DNA of 28,510 nt, taken from contig JBFMFH010000030.1 in assembly GCA_040752275.1 (NCBI GenBank), positions 1-28,510 on the forward strand. Reading direction: 5' to 3'. The notes under the pieces were generated by a model that was not told the origin of the DNA, did no database searches, and saw only the letters and a program-made list of their open reading frames with translations. Positions 16,194-23,925 of the stretch are shown piece after piece (position 1 is the stretch's first letter; every line of letters begins with the position of its first letter). The position numbers and the translations under genes were made by a program. The stretch comes from JBFMFH01 sp040752275. Lineage in GTDB: Bacteria > Acidobacteriota > Vicinamibacteria > Vicinamibacterales > JAKQTR01.

Positions 16194-17412
16194 ATGATGG
16201 TGCGAAGGAACGTCGTGCTCGGGATGCTTTCGGCGGCGGTCGCATGCGCAATCCTGTCATCGCCCGCGGGCCTGGGTTCCGCGGCGCCGGCCGAACCGGC
16301 TTACGTCGATCCCCCGGAACTCGTGCTGCTGCTCGCCGGCAGCGCTCGGGATCCGTTTTCGGACCTGAGCGGGTACGGACACGTCGTGCGGCAGGCTCCA
16401 GGGTCCAACGGACCGGTCGAGACTGTCTGGGATTCGGACCTGGGGCGACACGTGTTCTCGTTCACCGGTCAGAACTGGTTGGAAGTGCTCGATACGTTCG
16501 GCCTCCTGACGCTGACCTCGGCAGACGAACTCACGATCGAGGTCTCACTCAAGCTACTCGATGACGGGATGGTGTACCACTGCGGGACTCCGCCTCTTCC
16601 GATCACGCAGCCAGTGCCCGACCAGGCCGTCTTCTCAAAGGGACCGCTCTCGGGCTACCCGCGCAACTATGCTCTCGTGTTCACGTGGGGACGGGATGAC
16701 ATGCGCCGCAGGCACGAACAACTTCAAGCCGAATCCGTTCTTCGGCAAGATCGACTACATCCGGGTCTACAGGGGACTTCTTCCCGTCGAGGAACTGAAC
16801 AACAGCCCGCATAACCCCGTTCCCGGCCTGCCGCCACCCAATCAGGCGCCGGTCGCCCTCTGCCGGGACGCCAGCGTCGACGCCGATGCCGGCTGTCTCG
16901 GCACGATTGCCGCGAGCATGCTGGACGGCGGATCCTACGACCCGGACGGCGACCATCTGACGCTCTCGATTGACAACACCGGACCATTCAGCGCCGGCTC
17001 CGCCGGGCAGGCGACGTATCCGGTGACGCTGACCGTCTCCGAGAGCCAGGCTGGCGGCCTCTCATCATCATGCCAGGCGAATGTGACCGTCACCGACACG
17101 ACGCCGCCCGGGCTGGCTCTCTCCGACCCCGTCTGTTCGGTCGATGGCAGGGGCAGGCTCGCCACCAGGGTCACCGCTGGCGCATCGGATGCGTGCTCGG
17201 GCGAGTCGGCCGCGCAGATCACGGGCGTGCAGATTGTCAACAACGGGGGTCAGATCGTCCGAGGCCGGGGAGTGTTCCAGGTGGACGGTTCGGATCTCTT
17301 CGTCTACCCCAACGGAACGGGATGGACGGCAGTCGTGACGATGACCGCAGCCGACACGCGAGGCAACTCGGCGACAGGGACGATTCGGAAGCCGTTGCCC
17401 AAGTGCAAGTGA
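16194..17412 (+). pseudogene. Frameshifted secreted LamG/PKD-type repeat protein
   Basis: Two reading frames join into one protein. The first starts at the ATG at 16194 (GGAGG six nt upstream) and has a signal peptide (about 1-32) plus the front of a LamG/concanavalin-like domain. It runs off-frame near 16690. The second frame continues with N-P-F-F-G-K-I-D-Y-I-R-V-Y-R-G, the typical end of a LamG domain. It is followed by a P-x-x-N-Q-A-P-V-A linker and a PKD/HYR-like domain (D-P-D-G-D, T-D-T-T-P-P-G). Removing one G from the run at 16687-16690 restores a 405-residue frame ending at 17412. Even so, the middle of the LamG domain looks short, so an internal deletion is possible. It could equally be an assembly error. 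The probable role was a cell-surface or secreted adhesion/binding protein. Confidence 0.72.
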
Positions 17413-17420
17413 GGCAGCTA

Positions 17421-18755
17421 TCAGCGGCGGACGGGGACGGGCACCCACTGCGTTCCGTCCCACTGGAGCACGGTGCGGAGACACGTCTCGAGGAAGTCCT
17501 CGAGCGGTGTGGTGAGCGTGCCCGCCGCCAGGAGTTCGTCGTAGCGTCTCTTCAAGTCGGAGCTGTGCTGAACTCCGAGAAGGCTGAAGCCGGGGTCGAA
17601 CTTGAAGTACGCTGGGGACTTGGATCCGTAGTCGACCTGGATCGAGTAGCCCACGTTCGACGGCAGCATCTCATGGACGTTCAGCCAGAACGTACCGTTC
17701 GCCCGGGAAAGCTCGTTGTGCGGGAAGCGCAAGTACCTGTGCTGCGCGGCGCGTCTGGGGTTGACGGGTACGAATCGGATGAGGTCGGGCGATTGTGACT
17801 GGAGTTCGGCCGGGATGGTGTAGGGAGGGCCAAGCCCACTCCGAAGCTCCCCTGTGTCGAGGACGACCAGCACCGCGTCTCCGCCGAGCAGGCTGTTCGT
17901 GCCGCCGAGCAGGATCTGCCTGATCCCGGCACGGTTGGGATGCGCCAAGACGACAAATGACTGCAGGACTCCAATGTGATCGTACTGAAAGAGTCGCTTG
18001 CCGCGCTCCGACATCACCTCGAAGAGCCCCGGATGGTGTCGTTCATGCGCCCAGAGGGCAAGCACCTCCGTTCGTCCGTCGCCATCGATGTCCTCCAGTC
18101 CCAGCTGGACCGGCCTGAACGTGGAGCCCGGGCGCTCTTGCGCGTACTGGACGCCGAAGGCCGGGGTCTGTTCCCACAGAACCTCGCCGTCATGATCGTA
18201 CAGTACGACCTTCCGCTTGGCCGGGTCCCTCTCGAATACGAGGGCGGCGGCTTCGTTCCTGCCGTCGCCGTCGATGTCCTTGAGAACCACCCGTAGCCTG
18301 TTGCGAACAAACGGATGGTCCTCGTCCTTGTAGAACGTCTCGAGGTCCACGGGGCTGTCGATGTCGAGGTGCCACAGTTCGCGATCCTGGGTGTCGTAGA
18401 AGATGAGCGCCTGTCCCTTGACCTTGTAGGCCACCGGGCCTGACGAGGGTGATGGCCGGACCCACCAGACCACGAGAGCGAGGACGAGGACGCCGGCTCC
18501 GGCCAGCAGCACCGCCCAGCGGCCGGCGGGCCGCAGCGAGCCCGTCTCGGAGGATTCGCGGCTCTCTGTGTCGCCGGCCATCCAGCGATCGAGTTCGGTC
18601 TTGTAGGCAAAGACCTTGGACCGCTTCGCGCCCCTGCTGATGCGGTGGATCGGAAGGCCGGCCTCCTTCTCCCAGCGGAGACAGGTCCTGACGTCGCACC
18701 GGAGGTGGTGCGAGATCTCCTTCCAGCCGTCGAGACGGTCGATTCCGCTGTCCAT
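17421..18755 (-). CDS. MerR-like HTH, membrane segment and VCBS-repeat protein
   Basis: This 444-residue protein joins a DNA-binding head to an extracytoplasmic repeat domain. Residues 8-60 carry the signature G-W-K-E-I-S-H-H-L, D-V-R-T-C-L-R-W-E-K, G-L-P-I-H-R and V-F-A-Y-K-T-E-L-D-R-W, a helix-turn-helix type common in Acidobacteriota. One transmembrane helix spans about 80-99. VCBS/FG-GAP loops D-I-D-G-D-G are at 160-165 and 222-227, and the rest is beta-rich. It resembles a one-component membrane regulator sensing outside signals; that role is inference. I chose the ATG complementary to 18753-18755 because the longer open frame (to 19184) would run through the neighbouring CDF gene and lacks similarity. 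GAGAG just upstream is a weak ribosome site. Confidence 0.85.
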   Translation of the reverse strand: MDSGIDRLDGWKEISHHLRCDVRTCLRWEKEAGLPIHRISRGAKRSKVFAYKTELDRWMAGDTESRESSETGSLRPAGRWAVLLAGAGVLVLALVVWWVRPSPSSGPVAYKVKGQALIFYDTQDRELWHLDIDSPVDLETFYKDEDHPFVRNRLRVVLKDIDGDGRNEAAALVFERDPAKRKVVLYDHDGEVLWEQTPAFGVQYAQERPGSTFRPVQLGLEDIDGDGRTEVLALWAHERHHPGLFEVMSERGKRLFQYDHIGVLQSFVVLAHPNRAGIRQILLGGTNSLLGGDAVLVVLDTGELRSGLGPPYTIPAELQSQSPDLIRFVPVNPRRAAQHRYLRFPHNELSRANGTFWLNVHEMLPSNVGYSIQVDYGSKSPAYFKFDPGFSLLGVQHSSDLKRRYDELLAAGTLTTPLEDFLETCLRTVLQWDGTQWVPVPVRR

Positions 18756-18915
18756 CTCTCGCGCAGGACTGACCCAGGTACATGCAGCACCGTGCTGCCA
18801 CGCGCCCGTCGTCCGACAGGCGGGGGCGGCGAACCTGGTGAAGTCGCGAGAGAGTATACCAATCGTCCGGCACGGTCGGCCCCTCGATTTCACCCGGGAC
18901 GAGCGAGCGCCCCCT

Positions 18916-19842
18916 TTACCGTGCTCCGTCGCCAGGGGTCCGATCCAGCGCCAGGTCTTCCCACGATGCAGGATCGTCGAGCGCTTCGAGGTGCGTGAAT
19001 ACCGTGACGTTGACGAGTGCGGCGCGGACGTCAGCCTCGATGCGTTCAAGCAACTGGTGCCCGCGCAGCACGGTCCAGTGGCCCGGCACCAGAATGTGGA
19101 CGGAGACGAACCGCCGGGGCCCGGACTGCCGTGTCCGCAACGCGTGGAACTGCGCCCCGGACTCGGCGTAGCGCTCCAGCACATCGCAGACGGCCCGCAC
19201 CTCCCCGGCTGGCAACGCAGAGTCCATCAGTCCCGAGACCGAGCGCCGCACGATGGCCGTTCCCGCTCGGACGATGTTGGCGGCGACGAGCAGAGCCACG
19301 ATGGGATCCAGGCGCAGCCAACCTGTCAACGCCACGGCCCCGACGCCCGCCAACACGCCGGCTGACGTCCAGACGTCCGTAAAGAGATGCCGCGCGTTGG
19401 CCTCGAGCGTAATCGAATGGAACCGCCGGCCGGCCCGAAGCAGGACAAGAGCCACGGTGAAGTTCACGAGCGACGCCAGAACGGACACGCCGAGGCCCAG
19501 GCCAATCTGCTCGAGTGCGCGCGGATACATCAGCCGGTGGATCGCAGCGGCACCAATGCTCACGGCAGCAGCAAGGATGAGCGTCCCCTCGACGACGCTC
19601 GCGAAGTACTCGGCTTTGGTATGCCCGTAGGCGTGGTCATCGTCAGGCGGCCGAGCGGCCACCGCGAGCATCGCCAGCGCCATCAGGGCGCCGGCGAGAT
19701 TGACGAGGGATTCGAGCGCGTCCGAGAGGAGACCGACCGACCCGGTCACCAGATACGCAATGGTCTTCAGCGCGATCGTGAGGATGGCGGCCACCACCGA
19801 GAGCCAGGCGAAGCGGGTCAGGTGTGTGCGCTCCATCATCAT
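18916..19842 (-). CDS. Cation diffusion facilitator (CDF) metal transporter
   Basis: This 308-residue inner-membrane antiporter probably exports divalent metal (Zn, Fe, Mn or Co) in exchange for protons. About six helices span residues 12-205. The second helix carries L-L-S-D-A-L-E-S-L-V-N with D41. S45 stands where YiiP-type proteins have a second aspartate. H-A-Y-G-H-T-K-A-E-Y follows at 70-79, and helix 5 has H152-L-F-T-D156. The cytosolic C-terminal domain (about 211-295) has V-S-V-H-I-L-V-P. The altered helix 2 site occurs in several bacterial subgroups and leaves metal choice open. The start has three successive ATGs; I kept the first. No metal regulator is adjacent. Confidence 0.93.
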   Translation of the reverse strand: MMMERTHLTRFAWLSVVAAILTIALKTIAYLVTGSVGLLSDALESLVNLAGALMALAMLAVAARPPDDDHAYGHTKAEYFASVVEGTLILAAAVSIGAAAIHRLMYPRALEQIGLGLGVSVLASLVNFTVALVLLRAGRRFHSITLEANARHLFTDVWTSAGVLAGVGAVALTGWLRLDPIVALLVAANIVRAGTAIVRRSVSGLMDSALPAGEVRAVCDVLERYAESGAQFHALRTRQSGPRRFVSVHILVPGHWTVLRGHQLLERIEADVRAALVNVTVFTHLEALDDPASWEDLALDRTPGDGAR

Positions 19843-19915
19843 GCCGCCGACACTGCCCTCGCGACGGCACTACTGTAATACGGGATCACTACGATTGCGG
19901 ACTGCGGAATGCCCG

Positions 19916-21199
19916 CTAGAAGTCCTTCCGCCGGTGGTAGATCAGCTGCGGTTTCTCCGAGCGGGGGCGGTAGTAGTCGACGACAATATCAAGAGGGAGG
20001 ATCACCCAGGGCGCGACGGGCGACGTGCCGTTCTTTGTGAAGACGAGGTCGTCGGCCAGGTAGACGACGGCGTGGAAGATGTTGCCTCGCTCGTCGACCA
20101 ACGCGACGATGTCGCCCAGCTCGTAGTGGTTCTCGATGAGCGTGTAGTCCTGCTTGAGGCGCTCGACTGCAACGTTGACGTCCAGATACCTGTCGTCCGG
20201 TATCGTGTTGAAGAAGTTGAGGGCCGACCACAGGCAGTTTGCGAGGACCGGGCGGTCCAGGTCCTGCGCGGTCAGGCGCGGGTACCGGTAGAGCCGTTCC
20301 CGGGCGAACGCCGGGAGCAGGTGGACGATGTCGAGCGAGCGGTCCGCCCCTCGGCCCACGATCGACTCGAGAAGAGGACGAATATCCGTGCGCCGCCCGC
20401 CGCGGCCCCAGTAGGTCGCCAGTCCGGGGACCTCCGACAGGCTCGGGACCGACAACCTCACCCGGACGGTCAGCTGTCGCAGCAGGGCCTTGGCCAGTCG
20501 CCGGCGTTCGCCGGCGTCGGCAATCTGCGGCCTGACGAGCGCCTGATCGGCGAAGTACACGTGTTCCCCGTGCCGATAGGTCAGCGGGTTCACGAGCCGG
20601 CGGGTTGCCGGGGCTATGAGTGATGGCCCGAGCCAGGCGTCGGCCGACTCCCCGTGGTAGCGGAACGCCTGCACCTGGTCGAGGTTGAGCGGGCTCTTCG
20701 CCAGTTGGATGTACAGCCTGGCACGGACGTCAGGAGCGAGGCTGCGGGCCAGGTCCGGATCGGGCTCGATGACGATGCCGTTGATGCGCGGCTCCGGCCG
20801 CGAGGCAGCAAGGAGCCGGGATACCTGCTCGCGTGACAGGCCGGTCGACGACAGGAACACCTCGGCCACCGGCAGGCCCGTGTCCGGGAGGAACCAGTAC
20901 TTGCCGGCATCGGCATCGCGGGCCCAGTCGTCGTCAATCAGCTCGATCGGCGGCGAAATGACGATCGGCGACACTTCCAACACGCCCCACGGGCCGGACG
21001 CCGCCTCCCTCGACGGGGGGTCGTCGGCTGGCAGCACTGCCGGCGCACTGTCGAGGCCACGCCACAGGTACAGCGTACCGGCGATCAACCAGGGAATCAC
21101 GATCAGGACAGTGAGCGTGATGAGCCAGGCTCGGGGAACGATGAACGCGGGAGGCTCGGGCGGCTGGGTTGATGGGGCGGCCTTCTTCGGGTTCGACAT
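19916..21199 (-). CDS. Membrane-anchored protein with papain-like (NlpC/P60-like) C-terminus
   Basis: I do not recognise this 427-residue protein as a named family. A short Pro-rich N-terminus leads to one transmembrane helix (about 24-46), leaving most of the chain outside the cytosol. The middle (about 70-310) has no motif I can name. The C-terminus reads N-C-L-W-S-A-L-N-F-F (320s), L-G-D-I-V-A-L-V-D (361-369) and I-F-H-A-V-V-Y-L-A-D (374-383), then F-T-K-N-G. This order (Cys helix, G-D-hydrophobic strand, His strand) is that of papain-like NlpC/P60 and CHAP enzymes. C322 is the only cysteine, as expected of a nucleophile, and H376 is the likely base. A peptidoglycan or peptide-cleaving role is inferred. 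GGAGAG lies 13 nt upstream, a weak ribosome site. Confidence 0.7.
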   Translation of the reverse strand: MSNPKKAAPSTQPPEPPAFIVPRAWLITLTVLIVIPWLIAGTLYLWRGLDSAPAVLPADDPPSREAASGPWGVLEVSPIVISPPIELIDDDWARDADAGKYWFLPDTGLPVAEVFLSSTGLSREQVSRLLAASRPEPRINGIVIEPDPDLARSLAPDVRARLYIQLAKSPLNLDQVQAFRYHGESADAWLGPSLIAPATRRLVNPLTYRHGEHVYFADQALVRPQIADAGERRRLAKALLRQLTVRVRLSVPSLSEVPGLATYWGRGGRRTDIRPLLESIVGRGADRSLDIVHLLPAFARERLYRYPRLTAQDLDRPVLANCLWSALNFFNTIPDDRYLDVNVAVERLKQDYTLIENHYELGDIVALVDERGNIFHAVVYLADDLVFTKNGTSPVAPWVILPLDIVVDYYRPRSEKPQLIYHRRKDF

Positions 21200-21276
21200 G
21201 CGGTGGCTGCTCTCCGGCAGGGACGGCGGTGGCAGGGGACGTGTGGGTTACGACGGACGCCGCGGTTGTGTTTACA

Positions 21277-21296
21277 CTCCCGCTCCACAGCGGGAG
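21277..21296. repeat. Hairpin at the edge of the tandem repeat
   Basis: CTCCCGCT (21277-21284) and AGCGGGAG (21289-21296) form a perfect 8-bp stem around CCAC. It ends the minus-strand run of related 10-11-mers downstream of the TSUP gene. It could stop or stabilise that transcript, but there is no T-tract, so an intrinsic terminator is not established. Confidence 0.45.
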
Positions 21297-21456
21297 CAGT
21301 CCGGGAGCAGTCCGGGAGGAGAGCGGGAGTAGAGCGGGAGTGGTCCTAAGCAGTCGGGGAGCAGTCCGGGAGGAGAGCGGGAGTAGAGCGGGAGTGGTCC
21401 TAAGCAGTCGGGGAGCAGTCCGGGAGGAGAGCGGGAGTAAAGCGGGAGTGGTTCTA
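21297..21456. repeat. 54-bp tandem repeat, about 2.8 copies
   Basis: Copies begin at 21307, 21361 and 21415 with exact 54-bp spacing. The first two look identical. The third changes at 21440 and diverges after 21452. The unit is itself made of related 10-11-mers such as gagcgggagta and gcagtccggga, and extra 11-mers precede copy 1. The last copy runs into the TSUP stop codon (complement of 21454-21456), where the other copies read CCTAAG. The array probably arose by duplication of the sequence just after that gene. Confidence 0.85.
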
Positions 21457-22212
21457 GACGAGGTAGATGGCAGCGACGACGACGCCAATCGCGACAACGA
21501 TGCCGCGCAGCAGGTCGGGCTTGATGCGCCCCGCCAGGCGGCCGCCGAGAACCCCGCCGAGGAGCGCCCCGCCAGCCATGACCGCGGCCGCCGTCCACTG
21601 GACCTGGCCCGAAAAGAGAAAGAACACGGCGGCGGCAATGTTGACGCTGAAGGCGACACCCTGCTTCAGCGCGTTGAGCCGCGTCAGCGAGTCGTCGAGC
21701 GTCAGGGCCAGGACCGCCAGGACGATGACACTGAGACCCGCGCCGAAGTAGCCGCCATAGACGGCAGCCAGAGCGACGGGGATCACGGCCGCCCGTTCCG
21801 AAAGTCCACGGGTGCCGGTCGTAGCGGAGCGCCGGACGAGCCAGGCGCGGAGCGGTTCCTGCACGGCGAGGAGCGCGGACGCCAGGAGGATCAGGAACGG
21901 CACGAGAGCCCGGAACATGCGCTCGCCGGTGTTCAGGAGCAGGACCCCCCCGGCAATGCCGCCGATGACCCCGGCCGGCAGCACGATCCACAGGCGGCCC
22001 TTCTGACCCGCGAGGTCTGTTGACTGAGCCAAGGTGGCTCCGAGGTAGCCGGGACAGAGCGCGACCGTGTTGGTGACATTGGCGGCCACGGCGGGCACGC
22101 CAACGGCGGTCAACATCGGGAACGTGATGAGCGTGCCGCCGCCGGCCAGCGCGTTGACGGCGCCGGCGGCGACGGCCGCGAGGGTGATGAGACCGTAGTC
22201 GAGCCCTGACAT
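21454..22212 (-). CDS. TSUP-family (TauE/SafE-like) membrane permease
   Basis: This 252-residue integral membrane protein has about eight hydrophobic helices. It carries the TSUP half-repeat motifs A-G-A-V-N-A-L-A-G-G-G-T-L near the N-terminus and Y-G-G-Y-F-G-A-G-L near the middle. Family members move sulfur-containing or organic anions such as sulfite and sulfoacetate; the substrate here is unknown. The start is the ATG complementary to 22210-22212. The frame stays open upstream but only through the end of the oxidoreductase gene. It begins 11 nt after that gene's stop, so the two probably share a transcript. No clear ribosome site is visible, which suggests translational coupling. Confidence 0.92.
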   Translation of the reverse strand: MSGLDYGLITLAAVAAGAVNALAGGGTLITFPMLTAVGVPAVAANVTNTVALCPGYLGATLAQSTDLAGQKGRLWIVLPAGVIGGIAGGVLLLNTGERMFRALVPFLILLASALLAVQEPLRAWLVRRSATTGTRGLSERAAVIPVALAAVYGGYFGAGLSVIVLAVLALTLDDSLTRLNALKQGVAFSVNIAAAVFFLFSGQVQWTAAAVMAGGALLGGVLGGRLAGRIKPDLLRGIVVAIGVVVAAIYLV

Positions 22213-22223
22213 TGCGCGCGGGT

Positions 22224-23648
22224 CTACAGCGACCAGCCCGCGCGGTAGTGATGCTGGACGAACTCGTTGGCCTGCTCGTTGTTGGTGATCCGCATGTTGG
22301 GCCCGTCCCAGGCCAGCTTCTGGCTGGGGAACCGCATCCCGACGTTGCCAAGCAGCACGATCTCGGTGAAGGGTCCGGAATAGTCGAAATTCGAGTTCGG
22401 TGTGCCCTTGCCGAGGATGCCCTCGATCCAGTTCTGCTCGTGTCCGCCCGAATCCCAGTTGCCAGTAATCCTCGGCAGCGTCTTCGGGGGCCTCTTGTAG
22501 GCCTGCATCCGTGATTCCGGGATCAGGCGCGGGCTCTCTCCGTAGGTCTCGCACATGATCTTGCCCGTCTCGCCGATGAAGATCGTGCCGGATGTCGGCA
22601 TCCGCCGTTCGGGCTCAAGCTCCTCCGGGCGCTCCGGCATCAGGCCGCCATCGTACCAGTGCAGCCGGACCGGGGGAAGATCGGCACCGCGCTCCGGGAA
22701 CGTGAAATACACAATGGTCCCTGGTGGGAATCCGTCGTCGTACTTCACCCTGCGGCCCCAGGGGCCGGTCTCGTTCGGGATGACGATGTAGGCCATGTGC
22801 GTCGTGACGCTGGTCGGGTACCCGAGCTTCAGGCACTGGTACGCGGGGTCCATCACGTGACACGCCATGTCGCCGAGCGCTCCGCTCCCGAAGTCCCACC
22901 ACGCCCGCCAGCTGGTGGGGTGGTAGGCCGAGTGGTACGGGCGCATGGGCGCCGGTCCAATCCACAGGTCCCAGTCCAGACCATCGGGAACGGGCGGCGT
23001 ATCGGCCGGGCGCGGCATCCCCTGCGCCCAGATGGGCCGGTTGGTCCAGCAATGCACCTCACGGACCTTGCCGATCGCCCCGTCGGTGATCCACTCCTCC
23101 ATGAGGCGCACGCCTTCCCCGGAGTGTCCCTGGTTGCCCATCTGGGTGACGACCTTGTACTTCCGCGCGGCCTCGGTCAGCGCCCTGGCCTCGGAGACGG
23201 TCCGCGTCAGCGGCTTCTGCACGTACACGTGTTTACCGAGCTGCATCGCGGCCATGGCCACCACCGCGTGCGTGTGATCGGGCGTCGCCACGATCACGCC
23301 GTCGATCTCCTTCTGCTTCTCGAGCATTGCGCGGAAGTCCTTGTAGAACGAGGCGTTCGGCACTGCCTGGTGGAGCTTGGCCGAGGAGGTTCGTGCTGTT
23401 TCGCTGTCATCCACGTCGCAGAGAGCAACTACCTTCACGTTCGGCAGCTTGAGCAGACTGTTGGTGTTGCTCGTCCCCATGCCGTGCCGGTAGCCGACTG
23501 TGGCGATGTTCACGGTGTCGCTTGGCGCCTGGTAGCCGGGCCCGCCCAGCACGCGACGCGGCACGATCATCAGGCCGACCGCCGCGGCCATTCCGCCGAC
23601 GAAGGCGCGGCGCGAAACGAGAGTGGGATTCGAGTTCTGATCGTCCAT
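22224..23648 (-). CDS. Tat-exported Gfo/Idh/MocA-family oxidoreductase
   Basis: This is a 474-residue NAD(P)-dependent oxidoreductase of the sugar/inositol dehydrogenase superfamily. The N-terminus has a twin-arginine signal, S-R-R-A-F-V-G at 12-18, followed by a hydrophobic stretch, so it is probably periplasmic. The nucleotide-binding loop is V-G-Y-R-H-G-M-G at 51-58. The catalytic lysine motif is V-Y-V-Q-K-P-L (Q-K-P at 144-146) in place of the more common E-K-P; Q-K-P is usual in Tat-exported members. G-D-M-A-C-H-V-M-D-P is typical of this subfamily. The start is the ATG complementary to 23646-23648, as the longer frame adds unrelated residues before the Tat motif. The substrate is unknown. 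It lies directly upstream of the TSUP gene. Confidence 0.92.
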   Translation of the reverse strand: MDDQNSNPTLVSRRAFVGGMAAAVGLMIVPRRVLGGPGYQAPSDTVNIATVGYRHGMGTSNTNSLLKLPNVKVVALCDVDDSETARTSSAKLHQAVPNASFYKDFRAMLEKQKEIDGVIVATPDHTHAVVAMAAMQLGKHVYVQKPLTRTVSEARALTEAARKYKVVTQMGNQGHSGEGVRLMEEWITDGAIGKVREVHCWTNRPIWAQGMPRPADTPPVPDGLDWDLWIGPAPMRPYHSAYHPTSWRAWWDFGSGALGDMACHVMDPAYQCLKLGYPTSVTTHMAYIVIPNETGPWGRRVKYDDGFPPGTIVYFTFPERGADLPPVRLHWYDGGLMPERPEELEPERRMPTSGTIFIGETGKIMCETYGESPRLIPESRMQAYKRPPKTLPRITGNWDSGGHEQNWIEGILGKGTPNSNFDYSGPFTEIVLLGNVGMRFPSQKLAWDGPNMRITNNEQANEFVQHHYRAGWSL

Positions 23649-23925
23649 GGTGGTGTCTCCGTATGATCTGCCGCAGATTCTACCCGTAAGCTGGATGTGG
23701 CGACGAGGGAAAGTGCATCGTTCGGCGCCTGGATTCCAGATCGAGACGTTGCCCTCAGGACCGGCATGAAGATGGCGTGGCAAGGTCGTGCTCGATTGCC
23801 GTCGAGTGCAGCCGTCCGGGCGGGAATCGGCGAGGAACGCGCGATGTTCCAGTGGCTGGCTCGGCGGCAGTGGCCAGATGGAGCGTGTCGGGCGGGAGCG
23901 TGCGGCAGCGGAGACAGGACAGCCG
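23649..23925. other. Intergenic region upstream of the oxidoreductase gene
   Basis: This 277-bp gap lies between the second orphan permease (its stop at 23926) and the start of the oxidoreductase, both on the minus strand. I see no supported gene, clear hairpin with a T-tract, or consensus promoter here. GGAGA about 10 nt before the oxidoreductase ATG is a plausible ribosome site. Confidence 0.5.

Noticed and set aside
17421..19184. Longer 587-residue version of the HTH-VCBS protein
   Set aside because: The extra N-terminus overlaps the CDF transporter coding region in another frame and shows no family similarity; the HTH begins a few residues after the 18755 ATG.
21297..21456. CRISPR array
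   Set aside because: The repeats are directly adjacent with no unique spacers, and no cas gene is present.
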